Shown here piece after piece: positions 25,414-32,845 of a stretch of 35,525 nucleotides of DNA (the first letter of the stretch is position 1; each line of letters begins with the position of its first letter). The position numbers and the translations under genes are program-made. Where the stretch lies: positions 1 through 35,525 of the forward strand of contig JAQXOT010000008.1 in assembly GCA_029099845.1 (NCBI GenBank), given 5' to 3'. Origin of the DNA: a bacterium. GTDB taxonomy: Bacteria; Bacillota_I; Bacilli_A; RF39; UBA660. Under the pieces are notes generated by a model that was not told the origin of the DNA, made no database searches, and saw only the letters and a program-made list of their open reading frames with translations.

Positions 25414-26383
25414 AAAATTCAAAATATTTTAATTCTCTTTTATCATTACAATCTAAACCAGTAACATAACTTTTATTAGTAAATACTTGCTCTAGATCCA
25501 TCTCTTTTCCCTCAATATAATCAAAACTAGCACATACTAATACTTTGGCTTCTTTTAAAGCTTTTAAATACAAATCTAGAAAACTATCCTTACTAGTTTC
25601 TCTATAAATACACGGATTTCTCCATAATTTATGATCCTCATTTAAAAAATTATGTCTATCAATTAAAGGATAATTATAACTAACAGCTTCAAATCTAAAT
25701 GTAGATCTACTAGTAAATGTATCAATCAGTTTATAGAAAAATTTCTTTATAGCATAAGGATCCCGTCTAAATAACATTAAATAACGTTTCATTTGCTTAA
25801 GTGATTTATAATAAGTTTTACTCATTCCCCTTAAATTAAAAGTAACCTCAAAAGTATAATCAATAGTACCATCTAATTCTTTTGAAAACTTACCCCTATC
25901 AAAACAAAACTTTCCTATATTAAATTTATAAGGATTAATATTTTCTCTCCGCCTTACCATATCATTATCTAAAAAACTTTCCATAAAAGTATGGACATTA
26001 TTATATTTATAGGTAGACTTATCCTTCCTATTAAATAAACCAGTTTTATAATAAATGTATGGATGAATAATAGAATCAAGTTCATAGTGACAAATTGTAC
26101 CTACTAAAAAACTACAAGTATCAGAATCATTAATTAGATTATGCTCTTTAATATAATTTATTAAATTAATAAAAAACATTTGACTATCATGCGTATGAAA
26201 ATAATTAGTAAATTTTCTAATTCTTTTTCCGGGCAAAATATTAAATAAATTATAAAACATTAATGAGTCCATACTTTGACCAAACATCTTTAATCTATCT
26301 AACTCTACCTTATTTTTAATACTTTTTGGCAATATATCATATACGTCATTAGCAAAATATGAATGTACAATTGTAGCCGGCAT
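25412..26383 (-). CDS. Zinc-dependent phospholipase C-like protein
   Basis: 323 residues resembling the Zn_dep_PLPC family (relatives of bacterial phospholipase C that bind zinc with several His and Asp). The N-terminus MPATIVHSYFANDVYD holds the first ligands, then GQSMDSLMFY, THDSQMFF, GTICHYELDSIIHPYIYYK and HTFMESFLD follow in the family order. There is no signal peptide, so it may act on an internal substrate, unlike secreted toxins. AAGGGGGG precedes the ATG. It has an extended -10 promoter on the minus strand and a terminator at its end, so it is monocistronic. Confidence 0.82.
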   Translation of the reverse strand: MPATIVHSYFANDVYDILPKSIKNKVELDRLKMFGQSMDSLMFYNLFNILPGKRIRKFTNYFHTHDSQMFFINLINYIKEHNLINDSDTCSFLVGTICHYELDSIIHPYIYYKTGLFNRKDKSTYKYNNVHTFMESFLDNDMVRRRENINPYKFNIGKFCFDRGKFSKELDGTIDYTFEVTFNLRGMSKTYYKSLKQMKRYLMLFRRDPYAIKKFFYKLIDTFTSRSTFRFEAVSYNYPLIDRHNFLNEDHKLWRNPCIYRETSKDSFLDLYLKALKEAKVLVCASFDYIEGKEMDLEQVFTNKSYVTGLDCNDKRELKYFEF

Positions 26384-26444
26384 AAATTTCCCCCCTTCTT
26401 CATATAAAAATATATGAAATATTTAAACTGACTAAACTAACTAA

Positions 26445-26453
26445 ATTATACCA
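26445..26453 (-). promoter_or_regulatory. Extended -10 promoter of the phospholipase-like gene
   Basis: On the minus strand, TGG then TATAAT (26450-26445) is an extended -10; no clear -35 is seen. It faces a similar promoter for the AbiF-like gene on the plus strand, about 55 bases away. Confidence 0.6.
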
Positions 26454-26504
26454 CACATTTTCATAATTTTTTCACACTTTTCACATACTTTTAATAAGAT
26501 AGTA

Positions 26505-26513
26505 TGGTATAAT
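26505..26513 (+). promoter_or_regulatory. Extended -10 promoter of the AbiF-like gene
   Basis: TGG (26505-26507) followed by TATAAT (26508-26513), with no good -35. The start would be near 26520, only about ten bases before ATG 26531, so the leader is very short, with GGTGAGAGC as the only ribosome-binding site. Confidence 0.6.
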
Positions 26514-26530
26514 TAAAAATAGGTGAGAGC

Positions 26531-27487
26531 ATGAAAGAAAAAAAATTTAAAACATTAGATGAGCAAATAGAAATATTTAGACATAAAGGTCTCATTATAG
26601 AAGATGAAAAGTACACTAAACAAGTACTATTAAGAGAAAATTATTTTTTCTTAAATGGTTATAGACATTTGTTTTTTAAATCAGCACAAGATAAGTCATT
26701 CATTAAGGGAACACGCTTTGAAGAACTATATAGTTTGTTCTTGTTTGATCGATCTTTTCGTAATATTCTATTTAAATATTTACTAGTAATTGAAAATAAC
26801 TTGAAATCAATCGTATCTTATCAATTATCTAAAAAATATGGTTATCGTGAAAGAGATTATTTAAAAGCTAAGAACTTTACTCAAGCTCCAGAACGACAAC
26901 GTCAAGTGAATGATTTACTAAAAAAGATGAAAAGACAAATTAGAGTCAATGGTTCTCAACATAGTGCTACTTCGCATTATGCCAATAATTATGGCTATAT
27001 TCCATTATGGATTTTAGTAAAAGTTTTATCATTTGGAATAGTAAGTGAAATGATTTCCATCTTAAAACCAGAAGATCAAAAAGAAATTAGTGATATCTAT
27101 GGTATTGATACTAACGAATTTATCGATTATTTACCACTACTTGCTAATTACCGTAATCTTTGTGCTCATGAAGATATACTATACGAAAATAGAACTCAAA
27201 AAGTAATTGATGATACAATTTATCACAAATTACTAAATATTCCCAAAACAGAAGATGGCTACAAGTATGGAAAAAATGATTTATTTGCTTTAATAATTAT
27301 AATGAAACAAATGCTTTCTCCAACAGAGTTCAAGGACATGAGTATTGAATTAGAAAATGTTGTTCAAACTCTAAATTATAATTTAACAACTATAAAAATT
27401 GATAAAGTTTTAGACAGAATGGGTTTCCCATTAAATTGGACGGACTTGGCTAAAATCGAAAGGAGTATTGAAGATGAAGAAAAATAA
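26531..27487 (+). CDS. Abi_2/AbiF-family HEPN protein
   Basis: 318 residues of the AbiD/AbiF (Abi_2) family, linked to phage abortive infection and related to HEPN ribonucleases. The N-terminal part FKTLDEQIEIFRHKGLII and ENYFFLNGYRHLFF matches the family. The HEPN active pair is visible as RNLCAH (Arg208 to His213, an RX4H motif), with VIENNLKSIVSYQLSKKYG and YGYIPLWILVKVLSFGIVS around it. The likely role is RNA cleavage on infection, by family knowledge. Its last 14 bases overlap the HtrA gene, so the two are coupled. GGTGAGAGC lies close to the ATG. Confidence 0.88.
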   Translation: MKEKKFKTLDEQIEIFRHKGLIIEDEKYTKQVLLRENYFFLNGYRHLFFKSAQDKSFIKGTRFEELYSLFLFDRSFRNILFKYLLVIENNLKSIVSYQLSKKYGYRERDYLKAKNFTQAPERQRQVNDLLKKMKRQIRVNGSQHSATSHYANNYGYIPLWILVKVLSFGIVSEMISILKPEDQKEISDIYGIDTNEFIDYLPLLANYRNLCAHEDILYENRTQKVIDDTIYHKLLNIPKTEDGYKYGKNDLFALIIIMKQMLSPTEFKDMSIELENVVQTLNYNLTTIKIDKVLDRMGFPLNWTDLAKIERSIEDEEK

Positions 27488-28583
27488 TAAAAGTGACTTT
27501 AGATTAATTTTTATAATTATTTTTTCCTTTGTAATTGGTGGTATAGTAACTTTATCTTTATTAAAATGGACACCATTACTAAGTGAGGTAATTGGTACTA
27601 GCAGTACTGTTATTACAAAAGATGGAACTCAAATATATGAAAAATCATCTCTAGCCCCAGCCGTTGAAAAAATATATGATGCCGTTGTTGTCGTTGAAGG
27701 ATTTGTAAAAAATAGTTTATCTTCAACAGGAACAGGTTTTGTATACAAAGTTGATGATAAGTATGGTTATATCCTTACTAATCATCACGTAATAGAAAGT
27801 ATGGAAAATATTACTGTTATTATGACAAGTGAAAAAGAAGTAGAAGCTACTGTTTTAGGCAGCGATCAATATTTAGACTTAGCAGTTTTACGAATTCCTA
27901 AAGAAAATGTTACCTTAGTTGCAACCATTGGTAGCAGTGAAAACATGAACTTAGGAGATACCATCTTTACAGTAGGATCACCTATGGGCTATGACTATCG
28001 AGGCAGTGTAACTTCTGGTGTCTTATCTGGAAAAGATAGAATGGTATCTGTAGCAGTAACTAGTTCAAATAATGATTGGGTAATGCGAGTTTTACAAATT
28101 GATGCTTCCATCAATCCTGGAAACAGTGGTGGACCATTACTAAATGCTAATGGTGAAGTAATTGGTATATGCTCTATGAAACTAGTTGATGCTGATATTG
28201 AAGGCATGGGTTTTGCTATCCCTATTGAATATGCTATGAGTCATGCACAAACATTAGAAGAAGGAAAAAGTATTAATTGGCCAGTTTTAGGAATTAGCAT
28301 GGTCGACATTACTAATACATCTACCTTACGCTATTATGGAATAAACATTAATAAAGACATAGAACAAGGTGTAGTAGTCCTTGAAGTAAGTTCAAATAGT
28401 GGTGCTGAAAGTGCTGGAATCAAAAAAGGCGACGTTATAACAAAAATTAATGGCAATGAAACAAAAGACAGTGCTTATTTAAGATATGAATTATATCAAC
28501 ATCAAGCTGGAGACACTATTGAAATAACATACATTAGAAATAATAAGGAATATGCAGCAAATGTAAAATTAGGCTCTAATTAG
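27474..28583 (+). CDS. HtrA/DegP-type serine protease, membrane-anchored
   Basis: 369 residues. A membrane anchor covers about 12-32 (RLIFIIIFSFVIGGIVTLSL), then a trypsin-like domain: His105 (LTNHHVI), Asp135 (YLDLAVL) and Ser218 (INPGNSGGPL). A C-terminal PDZ domain (about 275-365, GVVVLEVSSNSGAESAGIKK) follows. The enzyme degrades or folds misfolded proteins outside the cell. I chose ATG 27474, eight bases after AGGAG; an upstream TTG at 27468 is less likely. It starts within the AbiF-like gene. A terminator begins at its stop. Confidence 0.93.
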   Translation: MKKNNKSDFRLIFIIIFSFVIGGIVTLSLLKWTPLLSEVIGTSSTVITKDGTQIYEKSSLAPAVEKIYDAVVVVEGFVKNSLSSTGTGFVYKVDDKYGYILTNHHVIESMENITVIMTSEKEVEATVLGSDQYLDLAVLRIPKENVTLVATIGSSENMNLGDTIFTVGSPMGYDYRGSVTSGVLSGKDRMVSVAVTSSNNDWVMRVLQIDASINPGNSGGPLLNANGEVIGICSMKLVDADIEGMGFAIPIEYAMSHAQTLEEGKSINWPVLGISMVDITNTSTLRYYGININKDIEQGVVVLEVSSNSGAESAGIKKGDVITKINGNETKDSAYLRYELYQHQAGDTIEITYIRNNKEYAANVKLGSN

Positions 28584-28593
28584 AGCCTTTTTT
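28571..28593 (+). terminator. Terminator of the AbiF-like/HtrA operon
   Basis: AGGCTCT (28571-28577) pairs with AGAGCCT (28582-28588) around AATT, then T to 28593. The htrA stop codon lies inside the hairpin. Confidence 0.9.
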
Positions 28594-28639
28594 ATTTTCT
28601 AATAAGAAATAAAAATATTTTACTTATTCTTTTAAAGAA

Positions 28640-28648
28640 TGTTATAAT
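28640..28648 (+). promoter_or_regulatory. Extended -10 promoter before the 35-codon ORF
   Basis: TG (28640-28641), one base, then TATAAT (28643-28648). No -35 near consensus. The start would be close to 28655, just at the ribosome-binding site. Confidence 0.6.
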
Positions 28649-28666
28649 AAAAAAGGAGATGAACTT

Positions 28667-28774
28667 ATGACAAAAGAACTTAATAATTCAAATAAAGATA
28701 GTCAAAGCGAAAACAAAACTTTTGCTATTTTGTCAGCAGTTTATTTTAATATCAAACATAAAAAGGAAGCGTAA
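28667..28774 (+). CDS. Small ORF, 35 residues, before prs
   Basis: A short frame with a good site (AAAAGGAG, eight bases before ATG) and a promoter. It encodes a polar N-half (MTKELNNSNKDSQSENK) and a short weakly hydrophobic stretch (TFAILSAVYFNIK), ending HKKEA. It matches nothing I know. Its stop codon lies in the loop of an intrinsic terminator that stands before prs, so it could be a leader ORF or an independent small protein. The well-placed site supports translation. Confidence 0.55.
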   Translation: MTKELNNSNKDSQSENKTFAILSAVYFNIKHKKEA

Positions 28775-28787
28775 AAACTTCCTTTTT
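28760..28787 (+). terminator. Terminator between the small ORF and prs
   Basis: AAAAAGGAAG (28760-28769) pairs with CTTCCTTTTT (28778-28787), ten base pairs with an eight-base loop. The stop codon of the small ORF (28772-28774) sits in the loop. No separate promoter for prs was recognised between here and 28798. Confidence 0.8.
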
Positions 28788-28809
28788 ATGTTATTTATAG
28801 GAGGAAATA

Positions 28810-29922
28810 ATGGAATCAGAAAAAAACAATTTACGCCTAATTGTAATGGACAATTTCTTAGACTTTGGGAAGAAAGTTGACGAGCACTTAAAAAGAATGC
28901 GTGGAATAACCCAAAAAGATTTTAGCTTCATTGTTCCAATCAAACTAAGCCGTTTTGCTAGTGGTGAGGCCAAAGCCGAAATTTTAGAAAGTATTAGAGC
29001 TAAAGACGTCTTTATTTTAACAGATGTTACGAACTTCAGCGATACTTATAAAATGCATGGCTTTATTAATCATAAAAGCCCAGATGATCATTTTCAAGAT
29101 TTAAAAAGAGTAATTTCTGCAATGGATGGTGGAGCATCTTCCGTTCATGTAGTTATGCCATTTTTATATGAAAGTCGTCAACATAAGAGAAAAGGTCGAG
29201 AATCCATTGATAGTTCTATGGCTCTACATGAACTTGAAAATATGGATGTAAATTCTATAATTACTTTTGATGCTCATGACCCTAATATTAGAAATGCCCT
29301 ACAACATTGCTCCTTTGACAATCTTTATCCAACTTATTCAATTCTAAAGGATTTTATTGAAAATGAAAAAATTGACTTTGATAATCTTTTAGTTGTAAGT
29401 CCAGATACAGGTGCTGTAGATAGAGCCATATATTATGCTGATATGCTAGGAACTGATGTCGGTATTTATCATAAACGTCGAGACTATTCTAAAGTAGTTG
29501 ATGGTAAAAATCCAATTGTTGCTCATGAATATATGGGAGCTGATGTAAAAGGAAAACATGTTATCATAGTAGATGATATGATAGCATCAGGCCAATCAAT
29601 GTTAGATGTTGCTGAACAATTAAAAGCTAGGGGAGCTAAAAATATTTACTTGATAGCATCTTTTGCCTTATTTAGTGATGGTGAAAAAAGTATTCAAGCA
29701 TTTAATGATGCTTATAATAAAAAAATATTTACTAAATGCTATGCCAGCAATTTATCTTACGTACCAAATGAGGTCAAAGATAAGGAATGGTTCCATCTAG
29801 CCGACTGCTCTAAATATCTCTCAAAGTTAATAAATACTCTAAGTAACCACGAATCTATCAGTCCATTATTAAATAGTAAAGAAAAAATATTAGCCAAGAT
29901 AAAAGAAGTAAAAGAAAGATAA
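28810..29922 (+). CDS. prs: Ribose-phosphate pyrophosphokinase (PRPP synthetase)
   Basis: Makes phosphoribosyl pyrophosphate from ribose 5-phosphate and ATP, the precursor of nucleotides, His and Trp. 370 residues, longer than the usual 310-320. The FASGEAKAEI element replaces the common FSDGE. HDPNIRNAL, SPDTGAVDRA, the loop HKRRDYSKV and the PRPP loop VIIVDDMIASGQSM identify the family. The extra length is mostly at the C-terminus, after SYVPNEVKDKEWFHLAD. TAGGAGG precedes the ATG. It stands after the small ORF and its terminator, so it may depend on read-through. Confidence 0.92.
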   Translation: MESEKNNLRLIVMDNFLDFGKKVDEHLKRMRGITQKDFSFIVPIKLSRFASGEAKAEILESIRAKDVFILTDVTNFSDTYKMHGFINHKSPDDHFQDLKRVISAMDGGASSVHVVMPFLYESRQHKRKGRESIDSSMALHELENMDVNSIITFDAHDPNIRNALQHCSFDNLYPTYSILKDFIENEKIDFDNLLVVSPDTGAVDRAIYYADMLGTDVGIYHKRRDYSKVVDGKNPIVAHEYMGADVKGKHVIIVDDMIASGQSMLDVAEQLKARGAKNIYLIASFALFSDGEKSIQAFNDAYNKKIFTKCYASNLSYVPNEVKDKEWFHLADCSKYLSKLINTLSNHESISPLLNSKEKILAKIKEVKER

Positions 29923-29986
29923 AAAGTAAAAGAAAAAGCCATAATTAATTTACCAAGAAAATAATTATGACTTTTAATTAATACAC

Positions 29987-30018
29987 AAAAAAACATGATT
30001 CTGACAAAATCATGTTTT
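29987..30018 (-). terminator. Terminator of the minus-strand structured RNA
   Basis: On the plus strand AAAACATGATT (29990-30000) and AATCATGTTTT (30008-30018) form a perfect 11-base-pair stem with a seven-base loop. The A-run at 29987-29993 supplies the U-run on the minus strand, while the other side has only four T, so it acts for the minus strand. Confidence 0.85.
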
Positions 30019-30334
30019 CGAGTTTTTAAACGGAAAACTACAAAGCAATTAATCATCTACACCGTTTCTTGATAACATTTAAGTATCTAAGAAACATAAC
30101 GACTTAATCACTAAATCTAAGTAAATGTCAGTACTTAGACGCAGCACCCTATTAACTGTGAGTTGCATCTCTCACTACGCGCGTACACTTAGATAGTAAT
30201 AGGATTATAGCCAAAGCTCATCACTCAACTAACTTTTCCAACGGCTTTCACTAATTTAATAGCTATCGACCAACCAACCCAGCAATGCAACACGATACGC
30301 ATAAACACGCCTGTCGATTATATTTCATATCTAA
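29987..30334 (-). ncRNA. Unassigned structured RNA of about 350 nt
   Basis: A minus-strand region bounded by a promoter (near 30341-30372) and a terminator. It is richer in G and C than its surroundings and has no coding frame I can support. Perfect or near-perfect stems in plus coordinates are 30197-30203 with 30148-30154 (7 bp), 30171-30175 with 30158-30162 (5 bp), 30132-30139 with 30116-30123 (8 bp), and 30084-30094 with 30065-30074 (10 bp with a bulged A). CGG/CCG (62-64 and 31-33 of 30000) extends to 6 bp. The repeats CTTAGATA and TATCTAAG allow alternative pairing. I could not place it as tmRNA, RNase P, SRP or 6S RNA. Confidence 0.65.
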
Positions 30335-30482
30335 GATAATATTATATTACCATGAATAAACTATTAAAGCAAGCATTTTTTTCAAAAAAATACAATTTTT
30401 TTAAATTTAAAAAATTATTCAATGTCTACAATGGTGTAAAAAAAATAAATATTAAAAATAAAACTATGTTTATAAAGAACTA
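30335..30482. other. AT-rich gap between the RNA gene and the 598-residue protein gene
   Basis: Apart from the two divergent promoters at its ends, this stretch has no coding frame and only homopolymer-like A and T runs (about 30375-30420). I see no repeat, site or RNA in it. It separates the minus-strand RNA gene from the plus-strand gene at 30517. Confidence 0.5.
30341..30372 (-). promoter_or_regulatory. Probable promoter of the structured RNA
   Basis: On the minus strand TTGCTT (30372-30367) stands 17 bases before TAATAT (30349-30344), and an alternative -10 TATAAT lies at 30346-30341. Transcription would begin near 30334-30337. Both -10 choices are in one AT-rich stretch. Confidence 0.55.
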
Positions 30483-30491
30483 TGTTATAAT
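30483..30491 (+). promoter_or_regulatory. Extended -10 promoter of the 598-residue protein gene
   Basis: TGT then TATAAT (30486-30491), an extended -10 with no clear -35. The start would be about 30498, just before GAGGTG at 30505-30510 and ATG 30517. Confidence 0.6.
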
Positions 30492-30516
30492 ATACATATA
30501 ATAGCGAGGTGCACAT

Positions 30517-32313
30517 ATGGAAAAAGAAAAAAAAGAAATAACAGAAAATTTAAAAGAACATGAAAATAATGCAGTACCAGCCGAAAATTTAAAAGATAAT
30601 ATTGAGGTATTAGATTTAAATGAACAAAAAGAAAAACCAGAAGAACCAAAAGTAGAAAATACAGAAAAGATAGCTACGAAATCTTTAGAAACAACAACAT
30701 CTGAAAATGTAGATATTGTAAAAAAAGAACTACCTCAATCAACACCACATGATATAGCTAATGTAAAAGATGAAAGTACTAACAATTCTAATATGGAAAA
30801 AGAAGTCAAGGTTAATAATACATCAAACGAAAAGCAAGAAAATAAGTTATCTCAAAACGAACAACCAATAGAAACTAAAAATGCTTCACCAATTGTTAAT
30901 CAAAATACCACTCAAGAGAAAAAAATTAATAATAAACCTACCAATAAAAAGATTAAAAATATAGATTTTATAATTGTTATATTAGGAATTTTATTAGTTA
31001 TATTAGTTATCGCTGGTTATAAATCATACCTAGAAAATTCAACTGTTCTATTCAAAACAACAATTAATAAAGGTTATAATGAACTTAGTGAATTACTAAC
31101 CGACTCTAAAGAAAAAAGCTTTGAATATAACTATGATGAGCCAATAGTAATAAATGGTAATCTAAAAACAAGTACTAATATGGAAGAACTAATTAGTTAC
31201 CTTAGTTATAATTATGACTTTAATATAGGTCTAGATCCTAAAACTAAAAAAATTAATTTAGACTTTGCCATGAATAATGAAAATGAACCTATTATAGACA
31301 GCTTATTTTACTTAACTAGCGATAAATTATATATAAAAGCTGACAAAATATATTCTCAAGTTCTATATTCAGATATTGATTATAATATTTTTGAAAAGCT
31401 AAATACAGAAGAACAACAATCTACCTATAAAGATATTGATAAACTAGTAGAAAAAATGGCAACTTACTTAAAAGATGCTCTTAATGATGCTGATTTTGTC
31501 AAAGAAAATGAAAAAATAAAAATAAATAATCACGAAATAAATGCTACAAAACATATTTATAAGATAGATTCTAATGAAGCCTATAGACTAGCAAAGTCTA
31601 TTAATAATTCTATTAAAGAAGATCAAGAATTTATTGAGATTTTAGCTAAAATTACTTCTACTAAAAAAAGTGAAATAGAAAAGGAACTAAAAGAGTATTC
31701 TGTTGATAAAGAAGATTATGAAGATATAGAAGAAGTTAATCTAAATATCTATACAACAGGCTTTTTTCCAAAAATATTAGGTATTGGAATATCAACTACT
31801 ACAACTAATATAACTTATTTTGAAGAAGATGATCGAGGAGAATTTAATCTTATAACAGATAAAACAACGATTAATGCCATCATCAAAGATGAAATAATAA
31901 CAGGAGATATAAAAGAAGCTGACAAGATAGTTGCTACATTCCAAGTAAAAACGGAAGAAAATGAAAAAAACAGTAAAACTATAATAGAATTTAATATGGC
32001 AGAAAGCACTACTAATTTTAATATCACTATAGAAAATAAAGAACTTACAAAAAAACAAGTAGAAACAAGTATAAATATCAATATAGGTATAGAAGATCAG
32101 GAAGATATAAAGACTATAGGCGTAGAATTAAAATATAATGCTGAAATCGGAAAAGAAGTAACTAAAATAGATACAGAAGTAGCAAAAGATATGAATACTT
32201 TAACTGAAGAAGAACAAGAACAAATATTTACTAATATTCAAAAAGTATTAGAAGTAACCCCTCTTAGGGCACTATTAACTACTGATAATAGTGAGATAGA
32301 AGAAACTTATTAA
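30517..32313 (+). CDS. Membrane-anchored protein of unknown function, 598 residues
   Basis: I do not recognise it. Residues 1-148 are polar, rich in Glu, Lys, Asn and Thr and likely disordered (KVENTEKIATKSLETTTSEN). A single transmembrane helix at about 149-170 (IDFIIVILGILLVILVIAGY) follows. The remaining 430 residues, probably outside the cell, contain alternating charged and beta-like stretches (IVINGNLKTSTNMEELISYL, FPKILGIGISTTTTNI). Orientation follows the lysines before the helix. GAGGTG precedes the ATG. It ends in a terminator. The low-complexity N-terminus makes distant homology hard to judge. Confidence 0.8.
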   Translation: MEKEKKEITENLKEHENNAVPAENLKDNIEVLDLNEQKEKPEEPKVENTEKIATKSLETTTSENVDIVKKELPQSTPHDIANVKDESTNNSNMEKEVKVNNTSNEKQENKLSQNEQPIETKNASPIVNQNTTQEKKINNKPTNKKIKNIDFIIVILGILLVILVIAGYKSYLENSTVLFKTTINKGYNELSELLTDSKEKSFEYNYDEPIVINGNLKTSTNMEELISYLSYNYDFNIGLDPKTKKINLDFAMNNENEPIIDSLFYLTSDKLYIKADKIYSQVLYSDIDYNIFEKLNTEEQQSTYKDIDKLVEKMATYLKDALNDADFVKENEKIKINNHEINATKHIYKIDSNEAYRLAKSINNSIKEDQEFIEILAKITSTKKSEIEKELKEYSVDKEDYEDIEEVNLNIYTTGFFPKILGIGISTTTTNITYFEEDDRGEFNLITDKTTINAIIKDEIITGDIKEADKIVATFQVKTEENEKNSKTIIEFNMAESTTNFNITIENKELTKKQVETSININIGIEDQEDIKTIGVELKYNAEIGKEVTKIDTEVAKDMNTLTEEEQEQIFTNIQKVLEVTPLRALLTTDNSEIEETY

Positions 32314-32347
32314 AGAATAGATAAAAAATATCAAACTTAAATCCATA

Positions 32348-32381
32348 AAAAAGAACCAAAGCACCATTTTTGGTTCTTTTT
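32348..32381 (+). terminator. Terminator of the 598-residue protein gene
   Basis: AAAAAGAACCAAA (32348-32360) pairs with TTTGGTTCTTTTT (32369-32381), a 13-base-pair stem with an eight-base loop and its own T-run. It lies about 35 bases after the stop. Confidence 0.9.
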
Positions 32382-32404
32382 CATATCATAATATAGGTGA
32401 TAAA

Positions 32405-32692
32405 ATGTACGATAGAGAAACAAAAAAAGTAGTTATTGATGCGGGACATGGAGGAGATGATCCCGGAGCAGTAGGTAATAATTTACTTGAAAAAGATCTA
32501 AATCTAAAGGCTGCTCAATATCTATATAAACGCCTATTAGAACTAGGAATCCCAGCAACTATAGTTAGAAATCAAGACGAAACATTAGATAGAGAAGAAA
32601 GAATAGAAAGAATATTAACAGCATATGGAAATAGTCCAAATGTAATCCTAATATCCAATCACATAAATGCGGGTGGTCATAAGTTTAGTTAG
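32405..32692 (+). pseudogene. Truncated N-acetylmuramoyl-L-alanine amidase
   Basis: The N-terminal half of an Amidase_3 enzyme. VVIDAGHGGDDPGAVG with His15, Glu29 and His86 (ISNHINAGG) provides the three zinc ligands. A complete member continues for another 80 or so residues to the catalytic Glu (as in the intact gene at 18166, where it is Glu183). Here the frame ends five codons after HINA (GGHKFS, stop). The enzyme must be inactive. ATAGGTGATAAA precedes the ATG, so expression signals remain. The cut end marks the left edge of the following accessory segment. Confidence 0.85.
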
Positions 32693-32790
32693 CATTACAT
32701 AATTTAATTGGTTATTAAGACGGCTATATAGAGTTTTTATTTAAGAAACGTATTGGGGTATTAGTAGCGCTTAAAAAACGCTTAGAAAAG
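32693..32790. other. Short non-coding segment after the amidase break
   Basis: From the break to the next terminator no gene is recognisable. A 27-codon frame without a start (32719-32802, ending LKKRLEKQKT) could be the tail of a lost gene, but it is too short to name. This is the expected place of an insertion junction. Confidence 0.4.
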
Positions 32791-32791
32791 C

Positions 32792-32831
32792 AAAAAACGT
32801 GAAATATACATTGATATATATCACGTTTTTT
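32792..32831 (+). terminator. Terminator overlapping the island promoter
   Basis: AAAAAACGTGA (32792-32802) and TCACGTTTTTT (32821-32831) pair over 11 bases; inner AT-rich bases can extend the stem. The right arm gives the U-run. The -35 of the next promoter lies in the loop. Confidence 0.8.
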
Positions 32832-32839
32832 GTTATAAT
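32811..32839 (+). promoter_or_regulatory. Promoter of the island operon
   Basis: TTGATA (32811-32816), 17 bases, TATAAT (32834-32839), with TG one base before the -10 (32831-32832). The start would be near 32846. It is placed inside the preceding terminator hairpin in the same way as the rplM promoter. Confidence 0.78.
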
Positions 32840-32845
32840 CATCTC

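Noticed and set aside
29987-30334. tmRNA, RNase P RNA, SRP RNA or 6S RNA as identity of the structured RNA
   Set aside because: A CGACAGG near the 5' end resembles tmRNA, but there is no T-arm with CCA end and no tag frame. The RNase P universal GAGGAAAGUCC and the SRP tetraloop pair are absent, and it is too long for 6S RNA. I leave the class open.
32719-32802. C-terminal tail of a site-specific recombinase
   Set aside because: The 27 residues end LKKRLEKQKT after DGYIEFLF, which loosely recalls recombinase tails, but the match is too short and has no start. I record it only as a possible gene remnant.
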